A stretch of 64,000 nucleotides of DNA from Rossellomorea vietnamensis (GCF_008180615.1 NZ_VTEH01000003.1:127685-191684), one strand, 5' to 3'. Numbered from the stretch's first letter, positions 19,228 through 27,077 are shown. Program-made: numbers and translations. Notes: generated by a model from the letters alone, not told the origin.

Positions 19228-20376
19228 TTGAGAATCGCTGTTTTCTCAGATACTTATGATCCACAGGTGAATGGTGTAGCCAGAACGCTGAAAAGACTGA
19301 CTGATCACATGAAAAAGAGGGAAGTGGAGTTTGAACTATTTGTACCGGAGATAGGGAATGACGGCCGGACTTATCCTAATATCCATCAGCACACAAGCTT
19401 CCCGTTCTTTTTCTATCCTGAATGCAGAACCGCCATTGCCAACCCTAGAAAAATTGAAAAAAGACTAAGAGAGTTTTCCCCTGACCTTATTCATCTGGCC
19501 ACTCCTTTGACAATGGGTCTGTATGGGCTTCATGCCGCCAAGAAGCTGGGAATTCCGTTGGTAGCCTCTTATCATACACATTTTGATCGATATCTTGATT
19601 ACTACAAAATGTCTTGGATTTCTCCTTTCTTATGGAAATATATGAAATGGTTTCATGCTGACTGTGAGAAAATATTTGTGCCTTCCTTAGAAACACTGCA
19701 GCATCTGGAACAACAAGGTTTGAGCAACCTTTCTATCTGGACGAGAGGAGTGGATTGTTCAATGTTTACTCCCGAAAAAAGAACTTGTGAAGTAAGAGAG
19801 AAATATAACATTCAAAAAAAATTTATTATACTATTTGCCGGGAGGCTCGCTCCTGAAAAAGATCTCACCACCTTGATGTCTGCCATAGAAGGACTCTCCC
19901 CGCACATAAAAGAACAAGTTCATTGGATTATTGCGGGAAATGGTCCTTGTTATCATGAAGTAAAGAAAAAGATGCAGGGAGAAAGTGTCACGTTGACAGG
20001 TTATTTAAACAGCAATGAGCTTTCTGAAATTTATGCATCATCGGATCTATTTGTCTTCCCCTCGCCTACCGAAACATTCGGTAATGTAGTACTCGAAGCA
20101 TCCGCTTCAGGTATTCCTTCAGTGGTTGCGGATCAAGGAGGAGTGACAGGCATCATTAAAGATAACTTCAATGGCCTGGTATGTCCCGCGCATTCCGATT
20201 CTGAATTCATTAAGGCAGTAGAGTATCTGGTTAATAATGAAGGCGAGCGGAAAAGAATGGGCCAGCATGCAAGAGTGCTTGCCGAAAAGCAATCATGGGA
20301 GAGGATCTTTGACGGGCTGCTCAATGAGTACGGAGAGGTAGTAGACGCATATAAAGAGATCAGACAGCATGCCTAG
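19228..20376 (+). CDS. GT4-family glycosyltransferase
   Basis: 382-aa GT-B-fold retaining glycosyltransferase. The N-terminal acceptor domain starts RIAVFSDTYDPQVNGVARTL, the glycine-loop pattern of GT4 enzymes. The C-terminal nucleotide-sugar domain has FAGRLAPEKD and the ExxxxxxxE motif in PTETFGNVVLEA. No membrane segment, so cytosolic or peripheral. It resembles enzymes that glycosylate diacylglycerol or phosphatidylinositol, but the substrate cannot be read. The TTG start at 19228 is chosen because AGGAGGGG lies 9 bases upstream and the Rossmann strand then begins at residue 2; an upstream GTG/ATG extension to 19180 has no ribosome site. Confidence 0.88.
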   Translation: MRIAVFSDTYDPQVNGVARTLKRLTDHMKKREVEFELFVPEIGNDGRTYPNIHQHTSFPFFFYPECRTAIANPRKIEKRLREFSPDLIHLATPLTMGLYGLHAAKKLGIPLVASYHTHFDRYLDYYKMSWISPFLWKYMKWFHADCEKIFVPSLETLQHLEQQGLSNLSIWTRGVDCSMFTPEKRTCEVREKYNIQKKFIILFAGRLAPEKDLTTLMSAIEGLSPHIKEQVHWIIAGNGPCYHEVKKKMQGESVTLTGYLNSNELSEIYASSDLFVFPSPTETFGNVVLEASASGIPSVVADQGGVTGIIKDNFNGLVCPAHSDSEFIKAVEYLVNNEGERKRMGQHARVLAEKQSWERIFDGLLNEYGEVVDAYKEIRQHA

Positions 20377-20478
20377 AAGTGCATGCGCCTCTATTAGCCT
20401 CCAATCACGCGCTGAGTCTGTAATTGAACCGCTGTTTAATTTTAGTCAAAAAATTTTATACTTCATTCACTTTTAAAG

Positions 20479-20500
20479 AAGGGGGCACAGCTCCCTTTTT
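20479..20500 (+). terminator. Terminator after the glycosyltransferase
   Basis: 7-bp stem AAGGGGG/CTCCCTT (one G-T pair) with CACAG loop and T5 tail. Confidence 0.7.
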
Positions 20501-20747
20501 CATTTATGAATTGAAGAACGAATTTTTAATTGGAAAACAAAATAGGGGGAAAATTGTTTTCTAAGTGAGGGACCTGAAATAAATAATGATAAAAAATAAA
20601 CTCCTGCCACTTTATTAACGAGCCTGCAATAGATGAAATGCAGTAAGCAGCTGATGAAATATATCAAACTGCATGATAATCCCTTCTATTTTCAGGACAA
20701 GTTCATATATTTATAACAGAAGATAAATGGACTTTGAGGTGAAGGCG

Positions 20748-21203
20748 ATGAATCCGCATATTTTAAGGCTTAACGACAGAACTGATTTGGCGACAAAACA
20801 GATGCTGCATAATGTAATCGATAAAAAACAAAAATGGGACAAGTTAAAACGCCTCCACCTTCTGCTGCTGTGGAGCAGCGTCTTTCTTGCTTTCTGTTTC
20901 CTATATTACTTCTATAACAAAATTATTGATCCATATTCTTATTCTTTCGAAGCTGTATTCTCTGCCATTTTTTCTAAAGAAAGCCACTTGTATGTATTTC
21001 TTTTCCTTGTCGGGATGTTTGGTGCAGTGAAAGTTCTTTATACGAAAAGAGAAAAAGCTGAAAAAGAGTACCATGCACTAAGAAGTGAAATCATCGATCG
21101 GAGCAAAGACCTATGGAAGGAAGACTCATGGAAAAAGAGGAATGAAGTATACGAACTGATGAAAAAAGAGTGGGATATCAATTTATACCATGTGAGCAAG
21201 TAG
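20748..21203 (+). CDS. ypbF: YpbF, DUF2663-type membrane protein
   Basis: 151-aa protein with two membrane segments (about 36-57 and 77-96) and a charged, probably helical C-terminal cytoplasmic region (about 98-145). It matches the size and position of B. subtilis YpbF; function unknown. The ATG at 20748 is chosen because TGAGGTGA lies 5 bases upstream; the in-frame ATG at 20727 has no ribosome site. About 245 bp with no recognised element lies between the preceding terminator and this start. Confidence 0.8.
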   Translation: MNPHILRLNDRTDLATKQMLHNVIDKKQKWDKLKRLHLLLLWSSVFLAFCFLYYFYNKIIDPYSYSFEAVFSAIFSKESHLYVFLFLVGMFGAVKVLYTKREKAEKEYHALRSEIIDRSKDLWKEDSWKKRNEVYELMKKEWDINLYHVSK

Positions 21204-21242
21204 GTCAGAGGAAACTCTAAGAGTTATGCAGAAAGAAAGAGA

Positions 21243-21269
21243 ACCTGCAATAGATGCAGGCTTTGTTCT
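21243..21269 (+). terminator. Terminator after ypbF
   Basis: GAACCTGCA pairs with TGCAGG...GTTC around ATAGA; weak T tract (CTTTGTTCTT). Confidence 0.55.
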
Positions 21270-21270
21270 T

Positions 21271-21396
21271 GCTTAGTAAATTATAAAATTAATCAGTGTG
21301 GACAAGTTTCAGAGAATAAAAGGAAAGAGCTCCTTTTCTTCTCTAAGGAACATTTGCCTGTCGGGGCTGGACAAGGCGCTTCCGCTTTTGTTTGTT
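21271..21396 (+). repeat. Dispersed repeat family B, copy 2 (left arm shortened)
   Basis: AT-rich head (AAATTATAAAATTAATCAGTG), inner CAGAGAATAAAAGGAAAGAG hairpin, then the right arm CATTTGCCTGTCGGGGCTGG and GGCGCTTCCGCTTTTG. The AGCGCCTAGCCCC arm is missing. It ends at the stop codon of the convergent cotJC. Confidence 0.85.
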
Positions 21397-21966
21397 CTAA
21401 AATATTTTCTTTCGGTCCCGCTCATCTTTAAGGATTTCAACAGCTTCCCTGAATCTTTGGGAATGGACGATTTCTCTTTCCCTCAAGAAACGAAGACCGT
21501 CATTTAAATCTGGGTCGTCACTCATGTTGATAATCCATTGATAGGTAGCTCTGGCTTTTTCCTCAGCAGCAATATCTTCATATAAGTCTGCTATCGGATC
21601 GCCTTTTGCCTGAATGTAAGATGCGGTCCAAGGCACGCCGGCAGCATTATGATAGAACAAAGCATTGTCATGGTTCACATAATGCGGTTCCAGTCCTGCT
21701 TCCTTAAGCATTTCTGGCGTTGCGTCCTTTGTTAGTTTATAAATCATCGTAGCAATCATTTCCAGATGAGCAAACTCTTCTGTGCCTATGTCAGTCAGCA
21801 GCCCAATGACTTTGTCAGGTATAGTATAGCGCTGATTTAAATACCTCAGAGCAGCAGCGAGTTCGCCATCAGCACCTCCGTACTGTTCAATTAAGTATTT
21901 GGCAAGTCTGGGGTTGCAAGTGCTTACTCTTACTGGATATTGCAATTTCTTCTCATAAACCCACAT
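21397..21966 (-). CDS. cotJC: Spore coat protein CotJC (manganese-catalase family)
   Basis: 189-aa member of the manganese catalase / ferritin-like family, found in the spore coat. Di-metal ligand pattern: GELAAALRYLNQR, then EEFAHLEM, and after the insert EEKARATYQWII and EIVHSQRF. The length matches B. subtilis CotJC. Third gene of cotJABC on the minus strand; 30 bp after cotJB. Expected to be mother-cell expressed from the sigma-E-like promoter before cotJA. GGAGGGAGAT lies before the ATG. Confidence 0.95.
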   Translation of the reverse strand: MWVYEKKLQYPVRVSTCNPRLAKYLIEQYGGADGELAAALRYLNQRYTIPDKVIGLLTDIGTEEFAHLEMIATMIYKLTKDATPEMLKEAGLEPHYVNHDNALFYHNAAGVPWTASYIQAKGDPIADLYEDIAAEEKARATYQWIINMSDDPDLNDGLRFLREREIVHSQRFREAVEILKDERDRKKIF

Positions 21967-21996
21967 GTAGATGATCTCCCTCCTAGTTAATAAAGC

Positions 21997-22266
21997 TTAT
22001 ACCTGCCATGGCCAAGGCGCTTCAGGCCATTCGTATGGATATCGGGAGTAGCTGTACCCGAAATTTGTCAGCATGCCAAACCTTTCCTCAAAAGCTTTTT
22101 TTATTTGTTTCCGCTGTTTGACGAACTGGTTGTACTGCTGGATGGCATTTGAATCATCAGGATGTGTATCCAGGTATAATGTGAGATCGACGATGACAAA
22201 ATCGGCTGTCTGCAGTTCTTCGAGCAATTGATAATATTCAGCAGGCATTTGTTTCACCGAAATCAC
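21997..22266 (-). CDS. cotJB: Spore coat protein CotJB
   Basis: 89-aa spore coat component. The family pattern is clear: YYQLLEELQTADFVIVDL, LYLDTHPDD, and the Tyr/Pro/Trp-rich C terminus (YPYEWPEAPWPW). It overlaps the end of cotJA by 4 bp, so the pair is translationally coupled. Confidence 0.93.
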   Translation of the reverse strand: MISVKQMPAEYYQLLEELQTADFVIVDLTLYLDTHPDDSNAIQQYNQFVKQRKQIKKAFEERFGMLTNFGYSYSRYPYEWPEAPWPWQV

Positions 22267-22481
22267 TCCTTGTATTTTTCATAAGGACTGTAATATGGGT
22301 CATAGAATACCTTCCATAACGTTCCAGCCTTTAAAGCTTCTTTTGGAGTGAATTGCGGCAGGTCCGGAGGCTGGTATCCCAAATAAAGATTGGGAGGAGT
22401 AGAATAGGTTTTTACTTTAATAGGCGGACACGGATCGAAAGGGGAAATATAAGGTTTGTAGCTTTTATACAAACTATGCAA
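22263..22481 (-). CDS. cotJA: Spore coat protein CotJA
   Basis: 72-aa proline- and tyrosine-rich coat protein (PFDPCPPIKVKTYSTPPNLY, then QFTPKEALKAGTLWK), typical CotJA. GGAGGG lies 10 bases before the ATG on the minus strand. First gene of cotJABC; a consensus sigma-E -10 lies 35-42 bp upstream. Confidence 0.93.
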   Translation of the reverse strand: MHSLYKSYKPYISPFDPCPPIKVKTYSTPPNLYLGYQPPDLPQFTPKEALKAGTLWKVFYDPYYSPYEKYKE

Positions 22482-22515
22482 AGCAATCCCTCCAGAAATT
22501 AGTAATTCCTATTAA

Positions 22516-22523
22516 ATTGTATG
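22516..22523 (-). promoter_or_regulatory. Sigma-E-like -10 of cotJABC
   Basis: Read on the minus strand it is CATACAAT, an exact match to the sigma-E -10 consensus CATACANT. About 13 bp upstream is GAATGTA, a partial match to the -35. This fits known mother-cell expression of cotJ. Confidence 0.7.
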
Positions 22524-22636
22524 AATGACAAAGTAATACATTCCAAAAGTTTTAGTTTTGCTACGTTAAAAAGAGGTATTTACCGAATGAGTGGTGAATT
22601 ATAATAATATAGTTAATTTAAAATGAGGTGATAGGT

Positions 22637-23269
22637 ATGTTTGTGAAAAGTGCAATGATTCCAAAACACAAATGTTATGTTGTCCAGGAAAATGATTCTG
22701 TTGAAAAAGCTTTGGACGTGCTTGAACATCATCAGATAGATGGTGTACCGGTTCTTTCAGGAGATCAATATGCTGGAGTCGTAACACGATATAATATTTA
22801 TCAAAACTTTTTCTCTTCAGAAAAATTAAAAGCCGATTTCGTTAAAGAAACCCTAGTTAAGGACATTGTTACTCACCATGATAAGTATCTGGTCGGAGAT
22901 GAAATGTTTGAGAAAACCCTGCTTGAATTACAGGACTTCCCGATTTTGTCCGTAGTGGATGAGGATAACAGATTTCTTGGACTCGTTACGCGTTATGATA
23001 TTCTTGAACAGTTCCAAAGTGCTTTCGGCATGCACCGTGAAGGAATCAGGATTGCCTTTACTTCAGTAGAAACAGAAGGCCGGATCGCGCGTTTAGGCGA
23101 GATCATCCAGCAGCATCATGAATCCGTTATTTCTTTGGTCACATTTGATGCGACGGATAAACTGCTGCGAAGAATTGTACTGAAGATTGAAAAGAAAGAC
23201 AATGTCGATAAGTTTTTGAAAAAACTGGAGAAATCTGGTTTCCGGATTTTAGATATTACCGAAGACTGA
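22637..23269 (+). CDS. CBS-pair protein with C-terminal ACT-like domain
   Basis: 210-aa soluble regulatory protein. The first CBS motif is about residues 1-60 (HHQIDGVPVLSGDQYAGVVT), the second about 75-130 (FPILSVVDEDNRFLGLVTRY), and the C terminus (about 138-208) has an ACT-like beta-alpha pattern (RIAFTSVETEGRIARLGEII). The order CBS-CBS-ACT is that of AcuB, but identity with AcuB is not clear. Likely senses an adenine nucleotide; partner unknown. The ATG at 22637 follows GAGGTGAT; an in-frame GTG at 22628 lies within that ribosome site. Confidence 0.8.
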   Translation: MFVKSAMIPKHKCYVVQENDSVEKALDVLEHHQIDGVPVLSGDQYAGVVTRYNIYQNFFSSEKLKADFVKETLVKDIVTHHDKYLVGDEMFEKTLLELQDFPILSVVDEDNRFLGLVTRYDILEQFQSAFGMHREGIRIAFTSVETEGRIARLGEIIQQHHESVISLVTFDATDKLLRRIVLKIEKKDNVDKFLKKLEKSGFRILDITED

Positions 23270-23277
23270 ATTCATTA

Positions 23278-23317
23278 AAAAAGATCCCTCTCATAAGATT
23301 TATGGGAGGGATTTTTT
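23278..23317 (+). terminator. Terminator after CBS-ACT gene
   Basis: 12-bp stem ATCCCTCTCATA / TATGGGAGGGAT with one G-T pair and a T7 tract. The right arm also carries the GGGAGGG that serves as ribosome site of the next gene. Confidence 0.85.
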
Positions 23318-23700
23318 TGCTGGTTTATATACTTAAGATTTTCATGTCCTTAGTAACAGGGTATCTTTTTATAATGTGGTGCCCTGTCATTGAATTATTA
23401 AGCTTCTCAGATATCATCGTGAAGCTTGTGTTAAATCCTATTCAGTTCTTTGCTTCTTCAATTGCCTTTATGGCGGGTGTACTTGTAAATGCCGACCTGA
23501 TCAAAAAAGAATTCTTTTTGCTGGCCCATTTTTTTCAGGGAGAGTATTCTTTTGAGGTTCTGGCCATACCGCTGCATATAGCCGGACTCTGCTTTCTTAG
23601 TACAATCGGGATATGGCAGACACTCTTATTTTTATGTTTGGCTCTGTTTTATGGTATGCTTTCTGTAGATTTTTCAGAGAGCAGGAGGGCTCCATGGTAG
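23317..23700 (+). CDS. Small polytopic membrane protein upstream of ypbG
   Basis: I do not recognise this 127-aa protein. It has about four hydrophobic segments (roughly 1-25, 35-60, 78-95 and 96-118) and ends DFSESRRAPW. The TTG at 23317 is preferred because GGGAGGG precedes it; an ATG at 23302 sits before that ribosome site. It overlaps ypbG by 7 bp (CCATGGTAG), which argues that it is translated and coupled to ypbG. Start region and U tract of the preceding terminator coincide, so expression may depend on read-through. Confidence 0.6.
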   Translation: MLVYILKIFMSLVTGYLFIMWCPVIELLSFSDIIVKLVLNPIQFFASSIAFMAGVLVNADLIKKEFFLLAHFFQGEYSFEVLAIPLHIAGLCFLSTIGIWQTLLFLCLALFYGMLSVDFSESRRAPW

Positions 23701-24464
23701 TGTTTATTGGAATAGTATTAGTCAGTGGTTTATTACTGCTGTTATATATGCTGAGAGAAGCATTTCTTAATAAGGTTAAAATAAATGAGCTTTCCTTTGA
23801 AAATTATCCAGAGAATGCTTCGCCGCTGAGTATTTTCTTTATTTCGGACGTCCATAGAAGGGCGATACATGACAGCCTCATCGAGAAAGTTAAAGACAAA
23901 ACGGATTTAGTTGTCATTGGGGGAGACCTGACCGAAAAAGGTGTCTCATTTGACCGCGTCAGTGAAAATATCCATAAACTGAAAAAAGCAGGACCTGTAT
24001 ACTTTATATGGGGTAACAATGATTATGAAGCGGGCATTAAGGAATTCCGGAATTTATTAAAGAGCTTGGGTGTCACAGTGCTGGAAAATTCATCTGTACT
24101 CCTTAAAACAGGTTATGAACATTCGATTGCCTTGATTGGTACGGAAGATCTCAGCTTAGGAAGGGACAATGTGGAAAAAGCATTTGAGAATGTTCCTGAA
24201 AAAACATTCCGAATCTTCTTGGCCCACAACCCTGACACAATAAAGAAATTAAATAAGCAGCACAATATCAGTTTAATGCTGAGCGGGCATACTCATGGAG
24301 GGCAAATACGTATCTTTGGATTTGGTATGTATAAAAAAGGAGAAATCAGCAATGTGGCTGGGACGACAATCCTCATAAGCAATGGCTATGGTACGACAGC
24401 ATTACCACTGAGGCTCGGTGCACCCCCTGAAACCCATTTAATTACAATAAAAGGAAAATCATAG
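23694..24464 (+). CDS. ypbG: Membrane-anchored metallophosphoesterase YpbG
   Basis: 256-aa calcineurin-like phosphoesterase with one N-terminal membrane segment (about 1-22). The di-metal motifs are DVHRR (D/H site), GGDLTEKG, GNNDYE (GNHD-type with Asn for His), AHNPD and GHTHGGQ. Phosphodiesterase or phosphatase activity is expected; the substrate is unknown. RBS AGGAGGG precedes the ATG at 23694. An in-frame upstream ATG at 23613 would add a stretch that overlaps the previous gene and has no ribosome site. Corresponds to B. subtilis YpbG by position and family. Confidence 0.85.
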   Translation: MVVFIGIVLVSGLLLLLYMLREAFLNKVKINELSFENYPENASPLSIFFISDVHRRAIHDSLIEKVKDKTDLVVIGGDLTEKGVSFDRVSENIHKLKKAGPVYFIWGNNDYEAGIKEFRNLLKSLGVTVLENSSVLLKTGYEHSIALIGTEDLSLGRDNVEKAFENVPEKTFRIFLAHNPDTIKKLNKQHNISLMLSGHTHGGQIRIFGFGMYKKGEISNVAGTTILISNGYGTTALPLRLGAPPETHLITIKGKS

Positions 24465-24486
24465 AGAGTTAGAGGAGTACTTTAAT

Positions 24487-24515
24487 TTTACAGTTGTAAA
24501 TCACTCCATTATAAT
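24487..24515 (+). promoter_or_regulatory. Sigma-A promoter with overlapping palindrome (MerR gene)
   Basis: -35 TTTACA (24487-24492), 17-bp spacer, -10 TATAAT (24510-24515), 32 bp before the MerR-type gene. TTTACA-GT-TGTAAA (24487-24500) is a perfect 6-bp inverted repeat covering the -35, a likely operator for the gene's own product. Confidence 0.75.
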
Positions 24516-24546
24516 TTTAATACATGGTACATTTGGAGGATTTGAA

Positions 24547-25452
24547 ATGACAAAGCAATCTGAAGGAAAATATAATATTAAAGCTATTTCCAAAATGCTT
24601 GGTATCCAGCCGGGAACTCTAAGAGCATGGGAAAGAAGATATAAGATGATTGCGCCTGTCCGGAATGAATCCGGACACCGTTTATATTCAGAAGAACATT
24701 TACGAGTATTAAAATGGCTGGTAGGCAAAGTGGAACAGGGCTTTACCATCAGCCAGGCGGTTTCGCTTCTGGACAAGCAGGGCCTCACAGAAGAAACAGA
24801 TACAGCAAGCCCCACCGGCAACAGGGTAGACGACTTAACGGAGGAATTAATGCAGTCTCTGCTGAATTTTGATGAGACCAAGGCCCATCAGTTGATGAAC
24901 AGGGCATTTTCAATGTATACAATTGATAAAGTGGTCATTGATGTTCTAGGGACATTGCTTGTCAGAATCGGTGATCTATGGGAGCACAATCAAATTACGA
25001 CTGCCCATGAACATTTTGCCACTGCTGTATTAAGGGCCCGCATATCAAATCTTATGCAGACATTCCCTCATAACGGACTGCTGCCTAAAGTAATAGCCGT
25101 GTGTGGACCGAATGAACACCATGAGCTTGGGCTTCTCATGTTTACGCTTTATGTGAGACGGAAGGGCTTTGAAGTGATTTATCTTGGATCCAGCATCAAG
25201 GAAGAAGATATGGAAGTGGTCATTGATACCGTGAAACCCCGTTTTCTTTTTTTATCTTGTACAATGAGGGAAAATATCGACCAGACACTTGGTGTTATCG
25301 ATCAGCTGCAGAAAACGAAAGACTTCGTGCATGTAGGCATCGGAGGCCTTGCCGTCAACTCGCTGCCTCAGCGTATTAAAGAAGCATATAAGGAAAACCT
25401 AGTAGGATCAAGCAGGGAAGACTGGGACACCTGGTTGAAGACAAATCTATAA
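24547..25452 (+). CDS. MerR-family regulator with cobalamin-binding domain (CarH/LitR-like)
   Basis: 301-aa transcription factor. The N-terminal MerR helix-turn-helix is residues 4-75 (YNIKAISKMLGI, LRAWERRY, GHRLYSEEHLRVLKWL). A four-helix cobalamin cap domain spans about 98-180 and keeps the CarH-type W-x9-EH pattern in LWEHNQITTAHEHFAT. A B12-binding Rossmann domain covers about 180-300, with ExHxxG as EHHELG. These features are those of light-sensing adenosylcobalamin repressors, so a photoreceptor role is plausible but not proven. RBS GGAGG. No carotenoid or photolyase gene is adjacent; a self-repressing palindrome overlaps its promoter. Confidence 0.85.
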   Translation: MTKQSEGKYNIKAISKMLGIQPGTLRAWERRYKMIAPVRNESGHRLYSEEHLRVLKWLVGKVEQGFTISQAVSLLDKQGLTEETDTASPTGNRVDDLTEELMQSLLNFDETKAHQLMNRAFSMYTIDKVVIDVLGTLLVRIGDLWEHNQITTAHEHFATAVLRARISNLMQTFPHNGLLPKVIAVCGPNEHHELGLLMFTLYVRRKGFEVIYLGSSIKEEDMEVVIDTVKPRFLFLSCTMRENIDQTLGVIDQLQKTKDFVHVGIGGLAVNSLPQRIKEAYKENLVGSSREDWDTWLKTNL

Positions 25453-25463
25453 AGATGGCCACC

Positions 25464-25489
25464 GGCTCAAACGATAGGTTCCGTTTGAG
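25464..25489 (+). terminator. Terminator of MerR gene, disrupted by repeat C
   Basis: Left arm GCTCAAACG and right arm start CGTTTGAG are present, but the following GC-TGTTTCTTTTTA now lies at 26140, beyond element C. Joining 25489 to 26141 rebuilds a 9-bp stem with 8-nt loop and T-rich tail. Confidence 0.75.
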
Positions 25490-26131
25490 TAACGGGTTCT
25501 GTTTTCGAGAACCAAATTAACAACTTTAAATAAAAAGGAATGTCAAATCGCATTGATTTAGGCACTCCTTTTTTGTTGATTTAAGGGTATTCATGCTGGT
25601 AAATCTGTTCAATAGGTAATACAAAATGTACCCCTAAATAGCAAATGACAGAACTTTTTGTTCTGCAAAATTTGTGGCACAATTTCCTATATACTTTCAA
25701 TCCTAATACTAATATATAGGAGAGTAGTTAATTATTAAAAATCTAACAATAATTTGATTGGAACGGAAGGTGCGTGACTTCCTGCGGGACTAGCGTGCGT
25801 CTGCGATAAGTCAACATCAACTCACTACGTTTGTTGTGTTTCCTTTATCTCATGCGGAGTCAGTCCAGTCCGTACGCCGCTGAGCGGGGCCATTCCACTT
25901 TATAAAGATAAGTCATCATCGAATCGCTATCGCTCTTCGTGATTCCTTTATCTCATACGAGAGCCCTAAAATCTGTACGTCGCTGAACGGCCGCTTCCGC
26001 TTTTACTTCACCGCACGCCCCGCGGAGTCACACACCTGAAGTGGAAATCAATAGACATTGTTTTCGGGTACGAATAACTTAACCTTTTCTTTGGCTAATT
26101 AGAAGTTTGTACTTTAAAACAGAACCCGTTA
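25490..26131. mobile_element. MITE-like element, family C copy 1 (with inserted repeat D)
   Basis: 642 bp bounded by perfect 16-bp terminal inverted repeats TAACGGGTTCTGTTTT and flanked by 9-bp near-identical direct repeats (CCGTTTGAG at 25481-25489, CTGTTTGAG at 26132-26140). No transposase is encoded. Its ends and sides align with the second copy at 35848-36210 in opposite orientation. The middle (about 25761-26040) is a different repeat, family D. Confidence 0.85.
25761..26040. repeat. Repeat D nested inside element C
   Basis: Starts GAACGGAAGGTGCGTGACTT and ends ACGCCCCGCGGAGTCACACA-CCTGAA, a GC-rich palindromic unit unlike its AT-rich surroundings. Internally it has two tandem units of about 112 bp (from 25805 and 25917), each beginning GATAAGTCA and containing TTCCTTTATCTCAT. 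Only its outer edges remain in the second C copy. Confidence 0.75.
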
Positions 26132-26285
26132 CTGTTTGAGCTGTTTCTTTTTATACGCAGGGATCCATTCATCACCTTTCTTTGAAGCATTGATTGCCTC
26201 TAAATACATCCTCCGGCAATTTGCGAACCTTCTTTTTCCTCTTACATACTATGTTGGTAACCATTCATACTCAGGGGGCGGAAAA

Positions 26286-26840
26286 ATGAAGCTTGAGAGG
26301 TTATCGAGTAATACAGTAAAGTTTTCCATAAGTATAGCCGAATTAGAAATGAAAGGTATCCTCGAGGATGACCAATGGAAAGATTCATTGGTCTGGCATG
26401 AATTTTTCGAAGGATTGATGGATGAAATGTACGATGAATACGGAATCGATCTTGAAAGCACAGTTACAGTTGAAATCAATTCAGTTAACGCCAGTGAGAT
26501 GGTTTTGATATTGACATTGAGTGAAGAAGGTTTCTTTGAAGATGATCCTTTTAAGGAAAAGGAAATAGTGGATGAAGATCTTCTGTTATATAAGTTTGGG
26601 TTGTTTGAGGATGTTTTGGCCTTTACTTACCGCCTGAACTGCGGAGACTATGAGGAAATCTCTCTTTATTCCAAGGGAGAAAGCTATTTTTTGGAGGTTT
26701 ATGGAGGAAGCGAAAGGCTGGCGCCTTTAGCAGAAGAATATGGGGAAAAGGCAAGTGAAACCATATATACATTGAAGGAATATGGAAGTAAAATCATAGA
26801 CAAAACATGCAGAGAAACTCTGTTGCAATATTTTCAATAA
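26286..26840 (+). CDS. mecB: MecA-family adaptor protein MecB (YpbH)
   Basis: 184-aa acidic adaptor of the MecA family, which delivers proteins to ClpC. N-terminal target-binding part MKLERLSSNTVKFSISIAEL (1-20) and DDQWKD; low-complexity acidic linker (about 85-100); C-terminal ClpC-binding part with LAEEYGEKAS. The YpbH/MecB paralogue is inferred from gene neighbourhood (ypbF-ypbG-ypbH order). The start at 26286 matches the conserved MKLERL N terminus; GGGGGCGG lies upstream. A longer frame back to 26136 enters element C and is not supported. Confidence 0.85.
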   Translation: MKLERLSSNTVKFSISIAELEMKGILEDDQWKDSLVWHEFFEGLMDEMYDEYGIDLESTVTVEINSVNASEMVLILTLSEEGFFEDDPFKEKEIVDEDLLLYKFGLFEDVLAFTYRLNCGDYEEISLYSKGESYFLEVYGGSERLAPLAEEYGEKASETIYTLKEYGSKIIDKTCRETLLQYFQ

Positions 26841-26851
26841 AGGAACGTTTT

Positions 26852-26879
26852 GGGGGCAGGAAGTACAGCCTCCTTTTTT
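26852..26879 (+). terminator. Terminator after mecB
   Basis: GGGGGC/GCCTCC stem (one G-T pair), 10-nt loop and T6. Confidence 0.75.
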
Positions 26880-27077
26880 GTGCAGTCCTGCTCTTGAATA
26901 GGAGTTGGACCGTGCGTTTCAGCTTTTGTCCTTTACTATAAAAGATTGAACATTTTAACGGGATTCCCCAAAATTCAGGGTAATCCAATAAAAACATTCA
27001 TTATTACGAATATGAAGAACTCTTTCGGGTAAAAAACTAATGGAAGAAGAAATAGAAAGATAAGGCATTCAGCAGGG

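Noticed and set aside
26136..26285. Longer N terminus for mecB
   Set aside because: It begins right at the edge of element C, contains a hydrophobic stretch foreign to MecA proteins and has no ribosome site; MKLERL at 26286 is the family start.
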